Source: an uncultured Lachnospiraceae bacterium
GTDB taxonomy: Bacteria; Bacillota; Clostridia; Lachnospirales; Lachnospiraceae
DNA length: 64,000 bases
Assembly (NCBI GenBank): GCA_947577185.1
Contig: CANPUE010000006.1
Location: forward strand, 68,649-132,648
Reading direction: 5' to 3'
Below the pieces are notes generated by a model. That model was not told the DNA's origin. It did no database searches and worked only from the letters and a program-made list of their open reading frames with translations. A program made the position numbers and the translations under genes. Positions 33,787 to 44,520 of the stretch are shown piece by piece (the stretch's first letter is position 1; the number at the start of each line of letters is the position of its first letter).

Positions 33787-34999
33787 TCTTTAGCAGTTCC
33801 CGCATCCCCTGATTCTTATTCTCGGACTGGTCGATATCCATCCAGGAATTTTCATCCATCTTGTTCTGCCAAACGGAACACTCACCGATACTGCTCATAT
33901 CCCGCCAGAGATCAAAGACTCCGCCCCAGGCTGTCCCGCTCCATTCCTCCACGGTGCCCTGATAGTTGACAGAATTGGCATACAGCTCGCCGTCATAGAG
34001 CCCGTCCGTGAAATTACCGATCACATTCTGGATCACTCTCTCATAAGGCTCAAGCTGGCTGATATCTACATCATAGTGCTCCGCCCCGTCGCCGTTTGGA
34101 AGATCATTACGCCACTGTCCCGCATAACTGTGTGCCTGATATTTTTTCTTCGTCGTCCGGGAACCGATCTCATCAATATAAAAACGATACCATCTGCCGT
34201 TGCCTTCCCGCATGCCATGTACCCACGCACCATAATAGTATGTATTTTTTTCATAGATGGCCAGTCCGATTCCGTCAGGCTTGCCGGCATCATCGACATC
34301 TCCCAGATAATAATATGAATTGGTATTTTTCAATTCTGCCGAAAGTTTCACGTAACGCTTTAAATGCGCCAGATCCCACACTGCTTCCAGATTATTGTCC
34401 GCAAAATAGGGTTCCATTTCATTTAAGATAAATTCTTTTGTGTAGGCAACGTCATTCTCATCCTCAATATCCACAATGATTGCCGTCTTGTCAATGGTTT
34501 CTGACTCTATGACATAATCGGGATCTTCCGCAGCAGGCTGTTGTGTCTCGTCCGGCTGTGATTCCGATGACTGCTCTGGCCGCTCGATATCGGAAGGTTC
34601 CACCACCACCGCTTCACTGGCCGCACTGTCTGATGTCCTGTCGTTTTCTTTCTGCTGACTGGCGTAATCTGTGATGCTTTGCTGTAAAGCCTCCTGGCTG
34701 TCCGTACTGACGCCCGTCTTTTTGTTGGACAATAAAAAGAGCAGTGCAAAAACAACAATCAGCAGGATCACGATGACGCCAAGCAAAATAACTGTCATAG
34801 ACTGATTGGGACTGTGTTTTGGCCGAAGCGGCACATCCGACAGATCCAGTTCTTCCAGATCCTGCATTTCCTCTGCATCGTCGATGATGTCTGTATTTTC
34901 TGCCCTGTCTCTGTCTTCCGCTCTCTCATCATCCTGTCTGCGCGATGCGCGTCTTTTATCTGTATCCTGATCCTTTTCATTTCTTTCCAGTAAATTCAT
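33770..34999 (-). CDS. Single-pass membrane protein with MORN-like repeats
   Basis: A protein of about 409 residues. The cytoplasmic N-terminus is highly charged (DQDTDKRRASRRQDDERAED). One transmembrane helix follows (VILLGVIVILLIVVFALLFL), then an acidic Ser/Gln-rich linker and a C-terminal region with MORN-like units (YYYGAWVHGMREGNGRWYRF, YAGQWRNDLPNGDGAEHYD, DGLYDGELY). MORN repeats bind lipids or act as scaffolds. I start at 34999 because GGAGG is 6 nt upstream; the adjacent ATG at 35002 is also possible. Convergent with the DUF6020-like gene. Function unknown. Confidence 0.7.
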   Translation of the reverse strand: MNLLERNEKDQDTDKRRASRRQDDERAEDRDRAENTDIIDDAEEMQDLEELDLSDVPLRPKHSPNQSMTVILLGVIVILLIVVFALLFLLSNKKTGVSTDSQEALQQSITDYASQQKENDRTSDSAASEAVVVEPSDIERPEQSSESQPDETQQPAAEDPDYVIESETIDKTAIIVDIEDENDVAYTKEFILNEMEPYFADNNLEAVWDLAHLKRYVKLSAELKNTNSYYYLGDVDDAGKPDGIGLAIYEKNTYYYGAWVHGMREGNGRWYRFYIDEIGSRTTKKKYQAHSYAGQWRNDLPNGDGAEHYDVDISQLEPYERVIQNVIGNFTDGLYDGELYANSVNYQGTVEEWSGTAWGGVFDLWRDMSSIGECSVWQNKMDENSWMDIDQSENKNQGMRELLKITPEQ

Positions 35000-35148
35000 C
35001 ATTGTCCTCCATTTACCCGCATCCGGTAAGTTTCTGTTCACACAAACCTGCAGGCTCGCTGCTTCTTACTTCTGTCATTTATTATACAATCCTTCCTTAA
35101 AGAAAAAGGATAGAATTTATTAATTTTTTCTTATTTTTGAAACAAAAG

Positions 35149-35186
35149 AAGCATGGCAGTCAGATATCTTACCTTGCCGCCATGCT
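35149..35186 (-). terminator. Terminator hairpin after nfnB
   Basis: AGCATGGC (35150-35157) and GCCATGCT (35179-35186) form an 8-bp stem about 50 bp past the nfnB stop. On the minus strand it is followed by TCTTTTGTTT; on the plus strand a T6 run follows after a few bases. Confidence 0.5.
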
Positions 35187-35232
35187 GTCTGTATTTTTTA
35201 ATGGATCGCTGCCTGTCCGGATCATTCCCGAA

Positions 35233-36615
35233 TCAGGATAAATATTCATCGATTCCTTTTGCGGCCGCTTTACCGGCGCCCATCGCCAGAATTACAGTCG
35301 CTGCTCCTGTCACTGCATCACCGCCGGCATAAACGCCTTCCTTCGTTGTCCTGCCGTGTTCCTCGTCCGCAATGATACATTTCCACTTATTAACCTCGAG
35401 CCCTTCCGTGGTAGAAGAAATCAGCGGATTCGGGGAAGTTCCAAGCGACATGATCACGGTATCCACATCCATGGTGAACTCAGAACCGGGAACCTCTACC
35501 GGACGTCTTCTGCCGGAAGCATCTGGCTCTCCGAGTTCCATTCTGATACATTTCATTCCGCAGACCCATGCGTTCTCGTCCGTGAGAATTTCGACCGGAT
35601 TAGTCAATAAATCGAAGATAATCCCTTCCTCTTTGGCATGGTGCACTTCTTCTACTCTCGCAGGAAGTTCTTCTTCACTTCTCCGGTAGACGATATGCAC
35701 TTCAGCGCCCAGTCGAAGCGCCGTTCTCGCGGCATCCATTGCCACATTGCCGCCGCCCACAACCGCGACTTTCTTCCCTCTCATGATCGGCGTTTCGCAG
35801 TCTGTCCGGAACGCTTTCATCAGATTGCTTCTCGTCAGATATTCATTCGCGGAAAAGACACCGTTTGCCTGTTCTCCGGGAATCCCCATGAATTTGGGAA
35901 GTCCTGCCCCGGAACCGATGAAAACAGCATCGAAGCCCTCTTCTTTCATCAGCTCATCAATGGTGACAGATTTACCGATCACGACATTTGTTTCTATTTT
36001 GACGCCAAGCGATTTGACGTTTTCAATCTCTTTTTCCACAACAGCCTGTTTCGGAAGACGAAATTCCGGAATGCCGTAGACCAAAACACCGCCTGCCTCA
36101 TGAAGTGCTTCAAAGATCGTCACGTCATATCCCATTCTGGCCAAATCGCCTGCACAGGTAAGTCCTGCCGGACCGGAACCGATCACGGCAACTTTTTTTC
36201 CTTTTTTCTCCTTTGCGCCGGCTGGCTTTATCCCGTTTTCTCTTGCCCAGTCAGCGGCAAAACGCTCCAGTTTGCCGATCGAGACAGGTTCTCCTTTGAT
36301 CCCGCGGATACATTTGCCCTCACACTGGCTTTCCTGCGGACACACACGGCCGCAGACAGCCGGAAGTGAAGAATCTTCGCTGATGATCTGATAGGCGGCC
36401 TCAATGTCGCCGTCCTTTACTTTCTCGATAAAACCCGGAATGTTGATCGATACCGGACAGCCCTTAATACATTGTGCATTCTTGCAGTTAATGCATCTTG
36501 CCGCTTCCTCCATCGCCTCTTCTTTATTATATCCCAGGCAGACTTCTTCAAAATTCGCCGCACGCACTTTTGCATCCTGTTCGCGGACAGGCACCTTCTT
36601 TAATACATCCATCAT
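35233..36615 (-). CDS. nfnB: NADPH-binding subunit NfnB of electron-bifurcating transhydrogenase (GltA-like)
   Basis: A 460-residue iron-sulfur flavoprotein of the glutamate-synthase-small-subunit family. N-terminal [4Fe-4S] cysteines lie in CINCKNAQCIKGCP and CGRVCPQESQCEGKC. An FAD site is KKVAVIGSGPAGLTCAGDLA and an NADP site is GKKVAVVGGGNVAMDAARTA. Usually annotated gltA, but the partner gene directly upstream is an NfnA-type FNR subunit rather than a glutamate synthase large subunit, so the pair is most likely NfnAB. That enzyme couples reduction of NADP+ by ferredoxin and NADH. The start at 36615 avoids overlap with nfnA; AAGGAG precedes it. Confidence 0.88.
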   Translation of the reverse strand: MMDVLKKVPVREQDAKVRAANFEEVCLGYNKEEAMEEAARCINCKNAQCIKGCPVSINIPGFIEKVKDGDIEAAYQIISEDSSLPAVCGRVCPQESQCEGKCIRGIKGEPVSIGKLERFAADWARENGIKPAGAKEKKGKKVAVIGSGPAGLTCAGDLARMGYDVTIFEALHEAGGVLVYGIPEFRLPKQAVVEKEIENVKSLGVKIETNVVIGKSVTIDELMKEEGFDAVFIGSGAGLPKFMGIPGEQANGVFSANEYLTRSNLMKAFRTDCETPIMRGKKVAVVGGGNVAMDAARTALRLGAEVHIVYRRSEEELPARVEEVHHAKEEGIIFDLLTNPVEILTDENAWVCGMKCIRMELGEPDASGRRRPVEVPGSEFTMDVDTVIMSLGTSPNPLISSTTEGLEVNKWKCIIADEEHGRTTKEGVYAGGDAVTGAATVILAMGAGKAAAKGIDEYLS

Positions 36616-36622
36616 GATATCC

Positions 36623-37516
36623 TTACTCCTTTCCCCCGTCTGTGCAGTTTCCACAGCCGCCGTGGTGAGTATTTCCTTCCTTCGCTCTCAGGAATGCTCT
36701 TCCTTCTTCCGTTTTATAAATCTGCTGGCGCTTCATCGCCTGATCAAAATCCACCTGATGTCCGTCAAACTCCGGGCCGTCAACGCAGGCAAATTTCACT
36801 TCACCGCCTACCGTCACACGACAGGCACCGCACATGCCTGTTCCGTCCACCATGATAGGATTGAGGCTCACGATCGTAGGGATCTTCAGTTCTTTCGTCA
36901 TTTTGCAGACAAACTTCATCATGATCATCGGTCCGATTGCTACACAGGTATCATAATTCTTTCCCTCATCCACAAGGTCTTTGATCGTCTGTGTCACCAT
37001 ACCGCTTCTTCCATAAGAGCCGTCGTCTGTGGTGACGTAAAGATTTCCTGCGACTTCTTCCATCTCTTTTTCCAGAATCAGCAGATCTTTTGTCTTTGCT
37101 CCCACAATGACATCCGCTTCGATTCCCTGCTCATGAAGCCACTTTACCTGCGGATATACAGGCGCTGTTCCCACGCCACCCGCGACAAAGAGCATCCGTT
37201 TCTTCTTTAATGTATCTATGTCCTGTGTCACAAATTCTGAAGGACAGCCAAGCGGCCCTACAAAATCGTGAAAAGCGTCACCCTCTTTTAACCATGCCAT
37301 TTTCTGTGTCGCCGCTCCGACTGTCTGAAAGACAATCGTTACAAATCCTTTGTCCCTGTCATAATCGCAGATGGTAAGCGGAATCCGCTCTCCTTCTTCG
37401 TCCGTCCTGACGATCACAAACTGTCCCGGCTGGCAGGACTTCGCAACACGCTTCGCTTCCACTACCATAAGATAAATGTTTGTAGTCAGTTCCTTTGCCT
37501 GTACTATTTTATACAT
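36623..37516 (-). CDS. nfnA: NADH/ferredoxin-binding subunit NfnA (FNR-like, [2Fe-2S])
   Basis: A 297-residue ferredoxin-NADP reductase-like protein, of the dihydroorotate dehydrogenase K / sulfide dehydrogenase family. An FAD-binding barrel at the N-terminus (QPGQFVIVRTDEEGERIPLT) is followed by an NAD domain (MLFVAGGVGTAPVYPQVKWL) and a C-terminal cysteine cluster (GTGMCGACRV, then FACVDGPEFDGHQVDFD, and GGCGNCTDGG at the very end). This matches NfnA, which with NfnB moves electrons between NADH, ferredoxin and NADP+. It is 7 bp upstream of nfnB. Confidence 0.88.
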   Translation of the reverse strand: MYKIVQAKELTTNIYLMVVEAKRVAKSCQPGQFVIVRTDEEGERIPLTICDYDRDKGFVTIVFQTVGAATQKMAWLKEGDAFHDFVGPLGCPSEFVTQDIDTLKKKRMLFVAGGVGTAPVYPQVKWLHEQGIEADVIVGAKTKDLLILEKEMEEVAGNLYVTTDDGSYGRSGMVTQTIKDLVDEGKNYDTCVAIGPMIMMKFVCKMTKELKIPTIVSLNPIMVDGTGMCGACRVTVGGEVKFACVDGPEFDGHQVDFDQAMKRQQIYKTEEGRAFLRAKEGNTHHGGCGNCTDGGKE

Positions 37517-37636
37517 TACTTTTATCCTCCTGAAACTTACATCCTTTTTATGATAAAGGAAGTCCTGTCATTTTGCAACAATCTTTTAAAACTTTTTACG
37601 CTTAACCTGGTCCGACAAAGGGACCGGTATAACGGT

Positions 37637-39097
37637 TTAGATCGGCACAGCCGCAAAATTTCCGTCCTCATCGTATCCGAGTCTGGCCGGAGCACCGGTG
37701 TAGACCTGGATCAGGAATACTTTGTCGGTTCTGGTCGAAAGACCGGTTCCGTCATTTGAATATTCATTGATGGTAAAGTAAATATCCTCACCGATCATCA
37801 GTACCGAGCTGAACTGATAGCTGTATGTACCGCTCTGCTGTTCCAGCCTGCCCTCCGTGTCTTTCAGGTAACCGATTTCCACCAGTCTGTCTATCAGTCT
37901 CTGAACCGCCTCATCTGTCGAGATGGTGCTGTGCAAAGACAGGGTATAGGTACGCTGTGTTACTTCACTGTATACACCGGCCTCACTGACGTTGATAAAT
38001 CTGAAATTCGTCGTTCCAAGCGGCATCGGGATCGGCCCGGTATAGGGAACGGAGTCTCTTGTAGGCTCTGATTCATCCGTTGTATAAAAAGTCTGACATC
38101 CTTCCTGCGGTACAACAGTTATCATGACAGGCTGTGTATATTCTCCGCTGTAAAGACTCACTTCCGGTGCATTCGGAACATCGAGGCTGATATGATATGT
38201 TTTTGTCACAATGTTGCTTTTAATTCCATAATCATTGACAAAAAAAGCACTGATCGTATACTCTCCGTCTTCTAAAAAGAGCGGAGCCGTGTAAATCTGA
38301 CTGTTTTCGTCCGGCTCGGAGCCGTCCATCGTATAATAAATGGTTCCCGATGTATTGGAACTTAATTTTAACGGAATGATCTCTGCGTAATCCCCTTCCA
38401 CATAGTTAAATTCCGGTTCTTTGGCCAGGTAGCCCTGAAACATATTTACGATCGTATCTTCTTTACAGGAGCGCAAAAGCGCATTGATATCCTCGTAACG
38501 TTTCTGTTTTGTATAGATCGTAATCATTTTATCATAAGCTTCTTCGATATCTTCATAAGGATAGATGCCTTTATCGATGATCTGCTTCAGTGTCATGAGC
38601 GCAGATTCGTTATCGGAGAGCAGATAATAATAATCAGCTTTTAAAAACAGGAGTTCCGACTGTGTTTCATCCTGGGCAAAAGCGCTGTCCAGAAAGGCAA
38701 TCGCCTGTTGATAATTTTCATCTGCCGCATATTCCTGTGCTTTTTTGACCTGATAGGATATCGTCTGCAGATGATGGGTATACAGAAAATAGCAGGCGCA
38801 GCAAATGACGGTTACCATGACCATGGTGATCGTAAAGCCAATTTTTCGGCCGATCCCCATGCGCTCTTCTTCTTCGTACTCCGGCGGCTCCTGTACCGGA
38901 TCGGAATCCGGCCTTTCCTGCCTTTGTTCCTCCTGCGCCGTTTCTTCTTTTTGCATGGCGGCAAGTGTAGAAAGCGTTTCCGTTATGCTGTTTTCAAGTT
39001 CCGGCTCAAAATCGGGTACGATACGGATCTCGTTTCCACAGGTTTCACAGATCAGATGGCCTTCTTCTATCTCATTCCCACAATTAGGGCATTTCAT
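37637..39097 (-). CDS. Zinc-ribbon, TPR and chitobiase-C-terminal-like domain membrane protein
   Basis: A 486-residue protein. It starts with a zinc ribbon (MKCPNCGNEIEEGHLICETC). An acidic linker is followed by one transmembrane helix (IGFTITMVMVTVICCACYFL, about 105-125), TPR-like helices (QQAIAFLDSAFAQDETQSEL, SALMTLKQIIDKG), and two CHB_HEX_C_1-type beta modules with GTIYYTMDGSEPDENSQIYT and CQTFYTTDESEPTRDSVPYT. The C-terminal domain is unassigned. I start at 39097, where AAGGAAG lies upstream and the zinc ribbon becomes N-terminal. Function unknown; a topology with extracytoplasmic beta modules is inferred. It follows folD by 14 bp. Confidence 0.75.
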   Translation of the reverse strand: MKCPNCGNEIEEGHLICETCGNEIRIVPDFEPELENSITETLSTLAAMQKEETAQEEQRQERPDSDPVQEPPEYEEEERMGIGRKIGFTITMVMVTVICCACYFLYTHHLQTISYQVKKAQEYAADENYQQAIAFLDSAFAQDETQSELLFLKADYYYLLSDNESALMTLKQIIDKGIYPYEDIEEAYDKMITIYTKQKRYEDINALLRSCKEDTIVNMFQGYLAKEPEFNYVEGDYAEIIPLKLSSNTSGTIYYTMDGSEPDENSQIYTAPLFLEDGEYTISAFFVNDYGIKSNIVTKTYHISLDVPNAPEVSLYSGEYTQPVMITVVPQEGCQTFYTTDESEPTRDSVPYTGPIPMPLGTTNFRFINVSEAGVYSEVTQRTYTLSLHSTISTDEAVQRLIDRLVEIGYLKDTEGRLEQQSGTYSYQFSSVLMIGEDIYFTINEYSNDGTGLSTRTDKVFLIQVYTGAPARLGYDEDGNFAAVPI

Positions 39098-39111
39098 AGG
39101 CAGCTTCCTTT

Positions 39112-39957
39112 CTAAAGATTTAAGGCAGCCGACTCCACACAATTATGCATTAACATAGCAATCGTCATCGGTCCGACACCTCCCGGAACCGGCGTGATCG
39201 CACTGCTGACAGGAGCGACATCCTCAAAATCGACATCTCCACATAACTTATTATTTTCATTTCTGTGTATTCCGACATCAATGACAACAGCGCCCTCTTT
39301 GACGTATTCTCTCGTTATCATCTTTGGTTTTCCAACAGCCGCGATCAGGATGTCTGCCCTTTTGGTAACTTCTTTAAGATTCCTGGTTCTGGAATGTGTC
39401 ACGGTAACGGTACCGTTTTCCCGCAGCAATAAGATCGCCATCGGTTTTCCGACGATATTGCTTCTCCCGATCACCACACATTCTTTTCCTTCAATCTCGA
39501 TACCAGAGCGCCTGAGAAGTTCAATGATCCCGGCCGGCGTACAGGAAACAAAACCGGGCTGACCGATACAGAGTGCACCTACGCTCGCCGGGTGAAATCC
39601 GTCCACGTCTTTTTTCGGGTCAATGGCCCGGATGACTGCGTCCTCGTCAATATGTTCCGGGACAGGAAGCTGTACCAAGATCCCGTCTACATCCTTTCTG
39701 GCGTTGAGTTCAGCGATGAGCGCCAATAATTCTTCCTGCGTAACTTCCTCTGGCAGTTCGTAGGAAACTGACTCAATCCCGATATAGGCGCATGCCTTTT
39801 TCTTATTTGCGACATAAACGCTGGATGCCGGATCGTTCCCTGCCTGGATCACGGCAAGACAGACTGTCCTGCCATCCTGCTTCATGCGTGATACTTTTTC
39901 TTTCAATTCCTCTTTAATCTGTGCCGAAATGGCTTTTCCATCTATGATCTGCGGCAT
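39112..39957 (-). CDS. folD: Bifunctional methylene-THF dehydrogenase / methenyl-THF cyclohydrolase
   Basis: A 281-residue FolD. Family motifs: the catalytic region SSVYVANKKKACAYIGIES (with the Lys in VANKKK), LPVPEHIDEDAVIRAIDPKK with DVDGFH, VIGRSNIVGKP of the NADP-binding domain, and the C-terminal PVPGGVGPMTIAML. It interconverts methylene-, methenyl- and formyl-THF. It lies downstream of fhs with a 50-bp gap on the same strand, so the two steps of one-carbon metabolism are co-transcribed. Confidence 0.97.
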   Translation of the reverse strand: MPQIIDGKAISAQIKEELKEKVSRMKQDGRTVCLAVIQAGNDPASSVYVANKKKACAYIGIESVSYELPEEVTQEELLALIAELNARKDVDGILVQLPVPEHIDEDAVIRAIDPKKDVDGFHPASVGALCIGQPGFVSCTPAGIIELLRRSGIEIEGKECVVIGRSNIVGKPMAILLLRENGTVTVTHSRTRNLKEVTKRADILIAAVGKPKMITREYVKEGAVVIDVGIHRNENNKLCGDVDFEDVAPVSSAITPVPGGVGPMTIAMLMHNCVESAALNL

Positions 39958-40007
39958 TTTTACCTTTTTCCTTTCTGTTTGCTGATCGGCTCCTGTCTGC
40001 AGACAGG

Positions 40008-41678
40008 TTAGAACAGCCCTGTTATGACACCATCGTCATTTACATCAATCCCATATGCTGCCGGTTTCTTCGGAAGTCCGGGCATGGTCATCACATTGCC
40101 TGTCAGCACGACGACAAATCCGGCGCCGGCTGAGACATAAGCCTCTCTAACCGTGATCTTAAATCCCTCCGGTCTGCCAAGGCGGGCGGCATCATCGGAC
40201 AGAGAATACTGCGTTTTGGCCATGCAGACCGGCAGATCGCCAAATCCCTGTTTTTCCAGCCTGTCTAGCTGTGCCGCGGCCGCAGGCGTATAGACTACCC
40301 CTTCCGCTCCATAGATTTCCTCCGACACGGTCTGAATCTTTTCTTTCAAAGAAAGGGCCGATTCATAGAGCAGCCGGAAACCGGACGGTTTTGTATCAAG
40401 TGTATGTAATACTTTCTTTGCCAGATCAATGCCGCCTTCTCCTCCCATTTCCCATACTCTGGAAAGTGCAAACTCACAGTCTCTCTCTTCACAGAAGGTT
40501 CTCACATAATCGATTTCCGCATCGGTATCCGTGATAAAAGAATTCAGCGTTACAATGATCGGAACGCCGTATTTTTGCAGATTCTCAATGTGCTTCTCCA
40601 GATTCACAATACCTTTTTGCAGTGCTTCCAGATTTTCATCCTGCAGCTGGTCTTTTGGTACAGAACCATTATATTTCAGCGCCCTGACAGTTGCCACTAA
40701 AACGACGGCATCAGGATGCAGACCTGCAATCCGGCATTTGATATCAAAAAACTTCTCAGCGCCAAGATCTGCTCCAAACCCTGCCTCCGTAATCACATAA
40801 TCTGCCATCTTCAGGGCCGCTTTCGTTGCTCTGACAGAGTTACATCCGTGCGCGATATTGGCAAACGGTCCGCCATGGACCAATGCGGCCGTATGTTCCA
40901 GCGTCTGAATCAGGTTCGGCTTCATGGCGTCTTTTAACAGTGCCGCCATAGAGCCTACAGCCCCCAGATCGGCGGCCGTTACAGGTTTTCCCTCATAGTT
41001 ATAGGCTATGATAATCTTTCCGATACGTTCTTTGAGGTCACGCATGTCCGATGCCAGACATAAAATCGCCATGATCTCAGAAGCGACCGTGATCACGAAG
41101 TGGTCTTCCCGTACCGTGCCGTCAGCCTTTGCACCGAGTCCGACTACAACATTGCGCAGTACCCGGTCGTTCATATCCAGACACCGTTTCCATACAATCT
41201 GTCTCGTATCGATTCCAAGTTCATTTCCCTGCTGAATGTGATTATCCAGGAGCGCCGCCAGCAGATTATTGGCAGAAGTGACCGCATGGAAATCACCTGT
41301 AAAATGCAGATTCAGATCTTCCATGGGTACGACCTGCGCGTAACCGCCGCCTGCCGCTCCGCCCTTTATGCCAAAGCATGGGCCGAGAGAAGGCTCCCGC
41401 AGTGCCAAAACCGCATCTTTTTCCAGTTTGTGAAATGCCTGCGCCAGACCAATACTGGTCGTCGTCTTTCCCTCCCCTGCCGGGGTCGGATTGATCGCTG
41501 TCACAAGGATCAGCTTTCCGTCCGGATTCTCTTTCATCCGTTCCATATATTCTTCCGAAATCTTTGCTTTATACTTTCCGTATAATTCAAGATCGTCCTC
41601 CTGCATTCCAAGACGTCCGGCAACCGTCACAACAGGTTCTAAGACTGCTTCCTGTGCAATTTCAATATCTGACTTCAT
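40008..41678 (-). CDS. fhs: Formate-tetrahydrofolate ligase
   Basis: A 556-residue ATP-dependent formyl-THF synthetase, the normal length for the family. Motifs: the P-loop region [40 protein letters not shown] then [27 protein letters not shown], and a C-terminal [12 protein letters not shown]. It makes 10-formyl-THF from formate, ATP and THF, for purine synthesis or the methyl branch of the acetyl-CoA pathway. Located between ftsK (24-bp gap) and folD. Confidence 0.97.
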   Translation of the reverse strand: MKSDIEIAQEAVLEPVVTVAGRLGMQEDDLELYGKYKAKISEEYMERMKENPDGKLILVTAINPTPAGEGKTTTSIGLAQAFHKLEKDAVLALREPSLGPCFGIKGGAAGGGYAQVVPMEDLNLHFTGDFHAVTSANNLLAALLDNHIQQGNELGIDTRQIVWKRCLDMNDRVLRNVVVGLGAKADGTVREDHFVITVASEIMAILCLASDMRDLKERIGKIIIAYNYEGKPVTAADLGAVGSMAALLKDAMKPNLIQTLEHTAALVHGGPFANIAHGCNSVRATKAALKMADYVITEAGFGADLGAEKFFDIKCRIAGLHPDAVVLVATVRALKYNGSVPKDQLQDENLEALQKGIVNLEKHIENLQKYGVPIIVTLNSFITDTDAEIDYVRTFCEERDCEFALSRVWEMGGEGGIDLAKKVLHTLDTKPSGFRLLYESALSLKEKIQTVSEEIYGAEGVVYTPAAAAQLDRLEKQGFGDLPVCMAKTQYSLSDDAARLGRPEGFKITVREAYVSAGAGFVVVLTGNVMTMPGLPKKPAAYGIDVNDDGVITGLF

Positions 41679-41702
41679 AATCGGTTCCTTTCAATTTTTA
41701 TT

Positions 41703-44429
41703 TTAAACGTTGAGTTCTTCGGCCAACTGTTCAAATTCCTCTATCGACATCAGAACTTTACGGGGCTTTGTCCCTTCCTCTTCCCCGACAACCCCCACAT
41801 CACACAGCTGATCCATGATCCTTGCGGCTCTGTTAAAGCCGATTTTGAACATTCTTTGCAGCATGCCGATCGAAGCCTTGTCCTTCTCGATAATGAATTT
41901 TCCTGCTTCTACAAAGTACTGGTCAAATTCTGATCCGCCTTCTGAGGCACCGCCGCCGGCGCCGGAAGAAGCGCTTCCCATATTCTGAATTTTTTCTTCA
42001 ATATCCTCACTGTATACGTTACCGATCGCCTGATTTTTCAAAAAATCCACAACATCCGATACTTCTTTATCCGAAACAAATGCGCCCTGTACCCTCGCAG
42101 GCTTCGGATAGCCCTGTGGATAAAAGAGCATATCGCCTTTGCCAAGAAGTTTCTCGGCTCCGACCATGTCCAGAATCGTTCTCGAATCCACACCGCTTGA
42201 TACGGCAAACGCAATACGGCTTGGCATATTGGCTTTGATCAGGCCGGTGATAACATCCACGGAAGGTCTCTGGGTAGCGATGATCAGATGAATGCCGCAG
42301 GCTCTGGCAAGCTGTGCCAGACGGCAGATCGACTCTTCCACTTCTCCGGGCGAGACCATCATCAGATCGGCCAGTTCGTCCACAATGATCAGGATCTGCG
42401 GCAGCTTTGCGGGCGCATCCGCATCGCCCTGTTCCCGCATGCTCTCAACTTTTTTGTTGTAGCCCTTGAGATCCCGTACATTATAATCGGCAAATTTCTG
42501 GTATCTGTCGGTCATCTCCGCCACGCCCCAGTGCAGCGCTCCGGCCGCCTTCTTGGGATCCGTCACAACAGGAATCAGAAGATGCGGGATGCCGTTATAG
42601 ACACTCAGCTCCACCACTTTGGGATCTATCATGATGAGTTTCACATCATCCGGGTGCGCTTTATAGAGAATTCCCATAATAATCGTATTAATACAGACCG
42701 ACTTACCGGAACCGGTCGCTCCCGCAATCAGCATATGCGGCATTTTGGCGATATCGGCCACTACGGTTTTGCCGGCAATATCTTTTCCGACAGCAAATGC
42801 CAGATTGGACGGAAACTCCCTGAACTCTTTGGTTTCCAGAAGATCCCGCAGGGCAACCGCAGCGTTTTCCTTATTCGGCACTTCGATACCGACTGCCGCT
42901 TTTCCGGGAATCGGTGCCTCGATACGGATGTCCGTAGCCGCAAGATTGAGCTTAATGTCATCTGCAAGCCCGACGATCTTACTGACTTTCACGCCCTGTT
43001 CCGGCTGAAGTTCATAGCGGGTAACGGCAGGCCCCTGACTGATATCCGTGATTGATACTTTCACGCCGAATGTTGCCAGCGTATTTTGCAGACGAAGCGC
43101 AGTCTCTTTTAATTCCCGCTCGGCGCCCGCATTGTTTTTTGCTTTTCCCTTCGCCAGTCTGTTAAACGGCGGGAAATGGTATTCACGCGGCTCTTTGCGC
43201 TCCGCCATATGGTTTCCTGATTTATGTAAATCACTCACCGCGTCTGACGCTGCCTGAGGTTCCTTCTCGCCTGCAGCGACAGATGCCACGGGACGGACCC
43301 TGGCAGCTCCGCTTCCCGCAGACATGGTATTACCCATAACCGGCGTATAGGATTCTTCCGCCGGTTTTCCCTCCGGAAATGGATCCTCCGGCATTTTTAT
43401 TTCATCCAGTTCATCCGACCGGTCGGGTTCCGGTTCGATCAGATGGCTGGAATCCGCATCCCTGCGTGCAGATTCCATAGTTTCATCTTCATAGTCGTCC
43501 TCATACGCATAGTCTTCTTCCGGATCCGTTCCGTCATGGATCATGATCTCATGGATATCGTCACGCATGGACGCCTCTTCTTTGTGCTCTGCTATGGAAT
43601 CTCTGGCGCTTCCTAACGCTGTATCGAGCATGACGCCGGAAACTTTCTTATCCATCCGAAGGATCTTTTCGTTCTCCTTCTCTTCTTCTAAGAGTCTTTT
43701 GCGCTCTTCCTCTCTGGCGCGCCGCTCTTCCATCGCCTCGCGCCTTTCTCTGGCACGCTCCCGCCTGTAGGCAGCATCTTCCATAGACCGTTCATAGACT
43801 TTTCGTCCATGTGTCTTTACACCGCCGATAAAAGACTTATCCGTAATCACCACCGCACAGATGATCGCTGCGACGATCATTGCCAGGATCGTCCCGACGA
43901 TCCCAAGCAGTTTATGAAGCGCGAAAGCCGCCGAACCGGCAAGAATCCCGCCGCCGCCGCGGTTTTCACTGCATCGTTTATAGATTTCCCCGATCTGGTA
44001 AGTGTCTGTCTCCGCATAATGAACATTCAGCAGTTCACACACAATGCCGATGATCACAAAAAGAACAATGCCTGCGATCAGTTTCCGCGTTGCGATATGA
44101 TTCCCAAGATTGGAAATGCCAAAAGCGATAAACAGGAAGATGATCACCGGCGCAATGTAAGCTAACAGCCCGAAAATGCCAAACATAAAAGTGCTGACTG
44201 CATCACCGATCTTGCCGACAATGCCAAAATTGCATAAGAACAAAATAACAGCAAGAGCAAGTGAAGCGATCAGAAAAATCTCACTGCGGATCGCGGCGTC
44301 CATTGGTTCACTGCGTCTGTCTGTGCCTGCCCTTCCTGCTCTTGTACTGTTTCTGCTGTTCGTTGTTTTTTTCCCTGCGGAAGTTTTAGACGCGCTTTTG
44401 CGCGTTCCCTTTCCCTGATTTGATGCCAC
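41703..44429 (-). CDS. ftsK: DNA translocase FtsK/SpoIIIE
   Basis: A protein of about 908 residues: four N-terminal transmembrane segments (about 45-190), a long charged linker (210-440), the alpha-beta motor with Walker A in [15 protein letters not shown] and Walker B in [13 protein letters not shown], and a C-terminal winged-helix gamma domain ([20 protein letters not shown]). It pumps DNA across the division or sporulation septum. I place the start at the GTG at 44429, preceded 10 nt upstream by GGAGG. The longer frame (from another GTG at 44453) would include that GGAGG inside the coding sequence. tepA lies directly upstream, as in Bacillus. Confidence 0.95.
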   Translation of the reverse strand: MASNQGKGTRKSASKTSAGKKTTNSRNSTRAGRAGTDRRSEPMDAAIRSEIFLIASLALAVILFLCNFGIVGKIGDAVSTFMFGIFGLLAYIAPVIIFLFIAFGISNLGNHIATRKLIAGIVLFVIIGIVCELLNVHYAETDTYQIGEIYKRCSENRGGGGILAGSAAFALHKLLGIVGTILAMIVAAIICAVVITDKSFIGGVKTHGRKVYERSMEDAAYRRERARERREAMEERRAREEERKRLLEEEKENEKILRMDKKVSGVMLDTALGSARDSIAEHKEEASMRDDIHEIMIHDGTDPEEDYAYEDDYEDETMESARRDADSSHLIEPEPDRSDELDEIKMPEDPFPEGKPAEESYTPVMGNTMSAGSGAARVRPVASVAAGEKEPQAASDAVSDLHKSGNHMAERKEPREYHFPPFNRLAKGKAKNNAGAERELKETALRLQNTLATFGVKVSITDISQGPAVTRYELQPEQGVKVSKIVGLADDIKLNLAATDIRIEAPIPGKAAVGIEVPNKENAAVALRDLLETKEFREFPSNLAFAVGKDIAGKTVVADIAKMPHMLIAGATGSGKSVCINTIIMGILYKAHPDDVKLIMIDPKVVELSVYNGIPHLLIPVVTDPKKAAGALHWGVAEMTDRYQKFADYNVRDLKGYNKKVESMREQGDADAPAKLPQILIIVDELADLMMVSPGEVEESICRLAQLARACGIHLIIATQRPSVDVITGLIKANMPSRIAFAVSSGVDSRTILDMVGAEKLLGKGDMLFYPQGYPKPARVQGAFVSDKEVSDVVDFLKNQAIGNVYSEDIEEKIQNMGSASSGAGGGASEGGSEFDQYFVEAGKFIIEKDKASIGMLQRMFKIGFNRAARIMDQLCDVGVVGEEEGTKPRKVLMSIEEFEQLAEELNV

Positions 44430-44520
44430 TGTTCTACAACCTCCAAAAAACACAAAGAAATTTCAACATTTGATTGATGTCCCACACTAGTATAGCATTT
44501 TCAAATTTAGTTGTCATCTT

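Noticed and set aside
35233-37516. Annotation as glutamate synthase
   Set aside because: The GltA-like subunit has no large glutamate synthase subunit nearby and is paired with an FNR-like [2Fe-2S] protein, the standard NfnAB arrangement.
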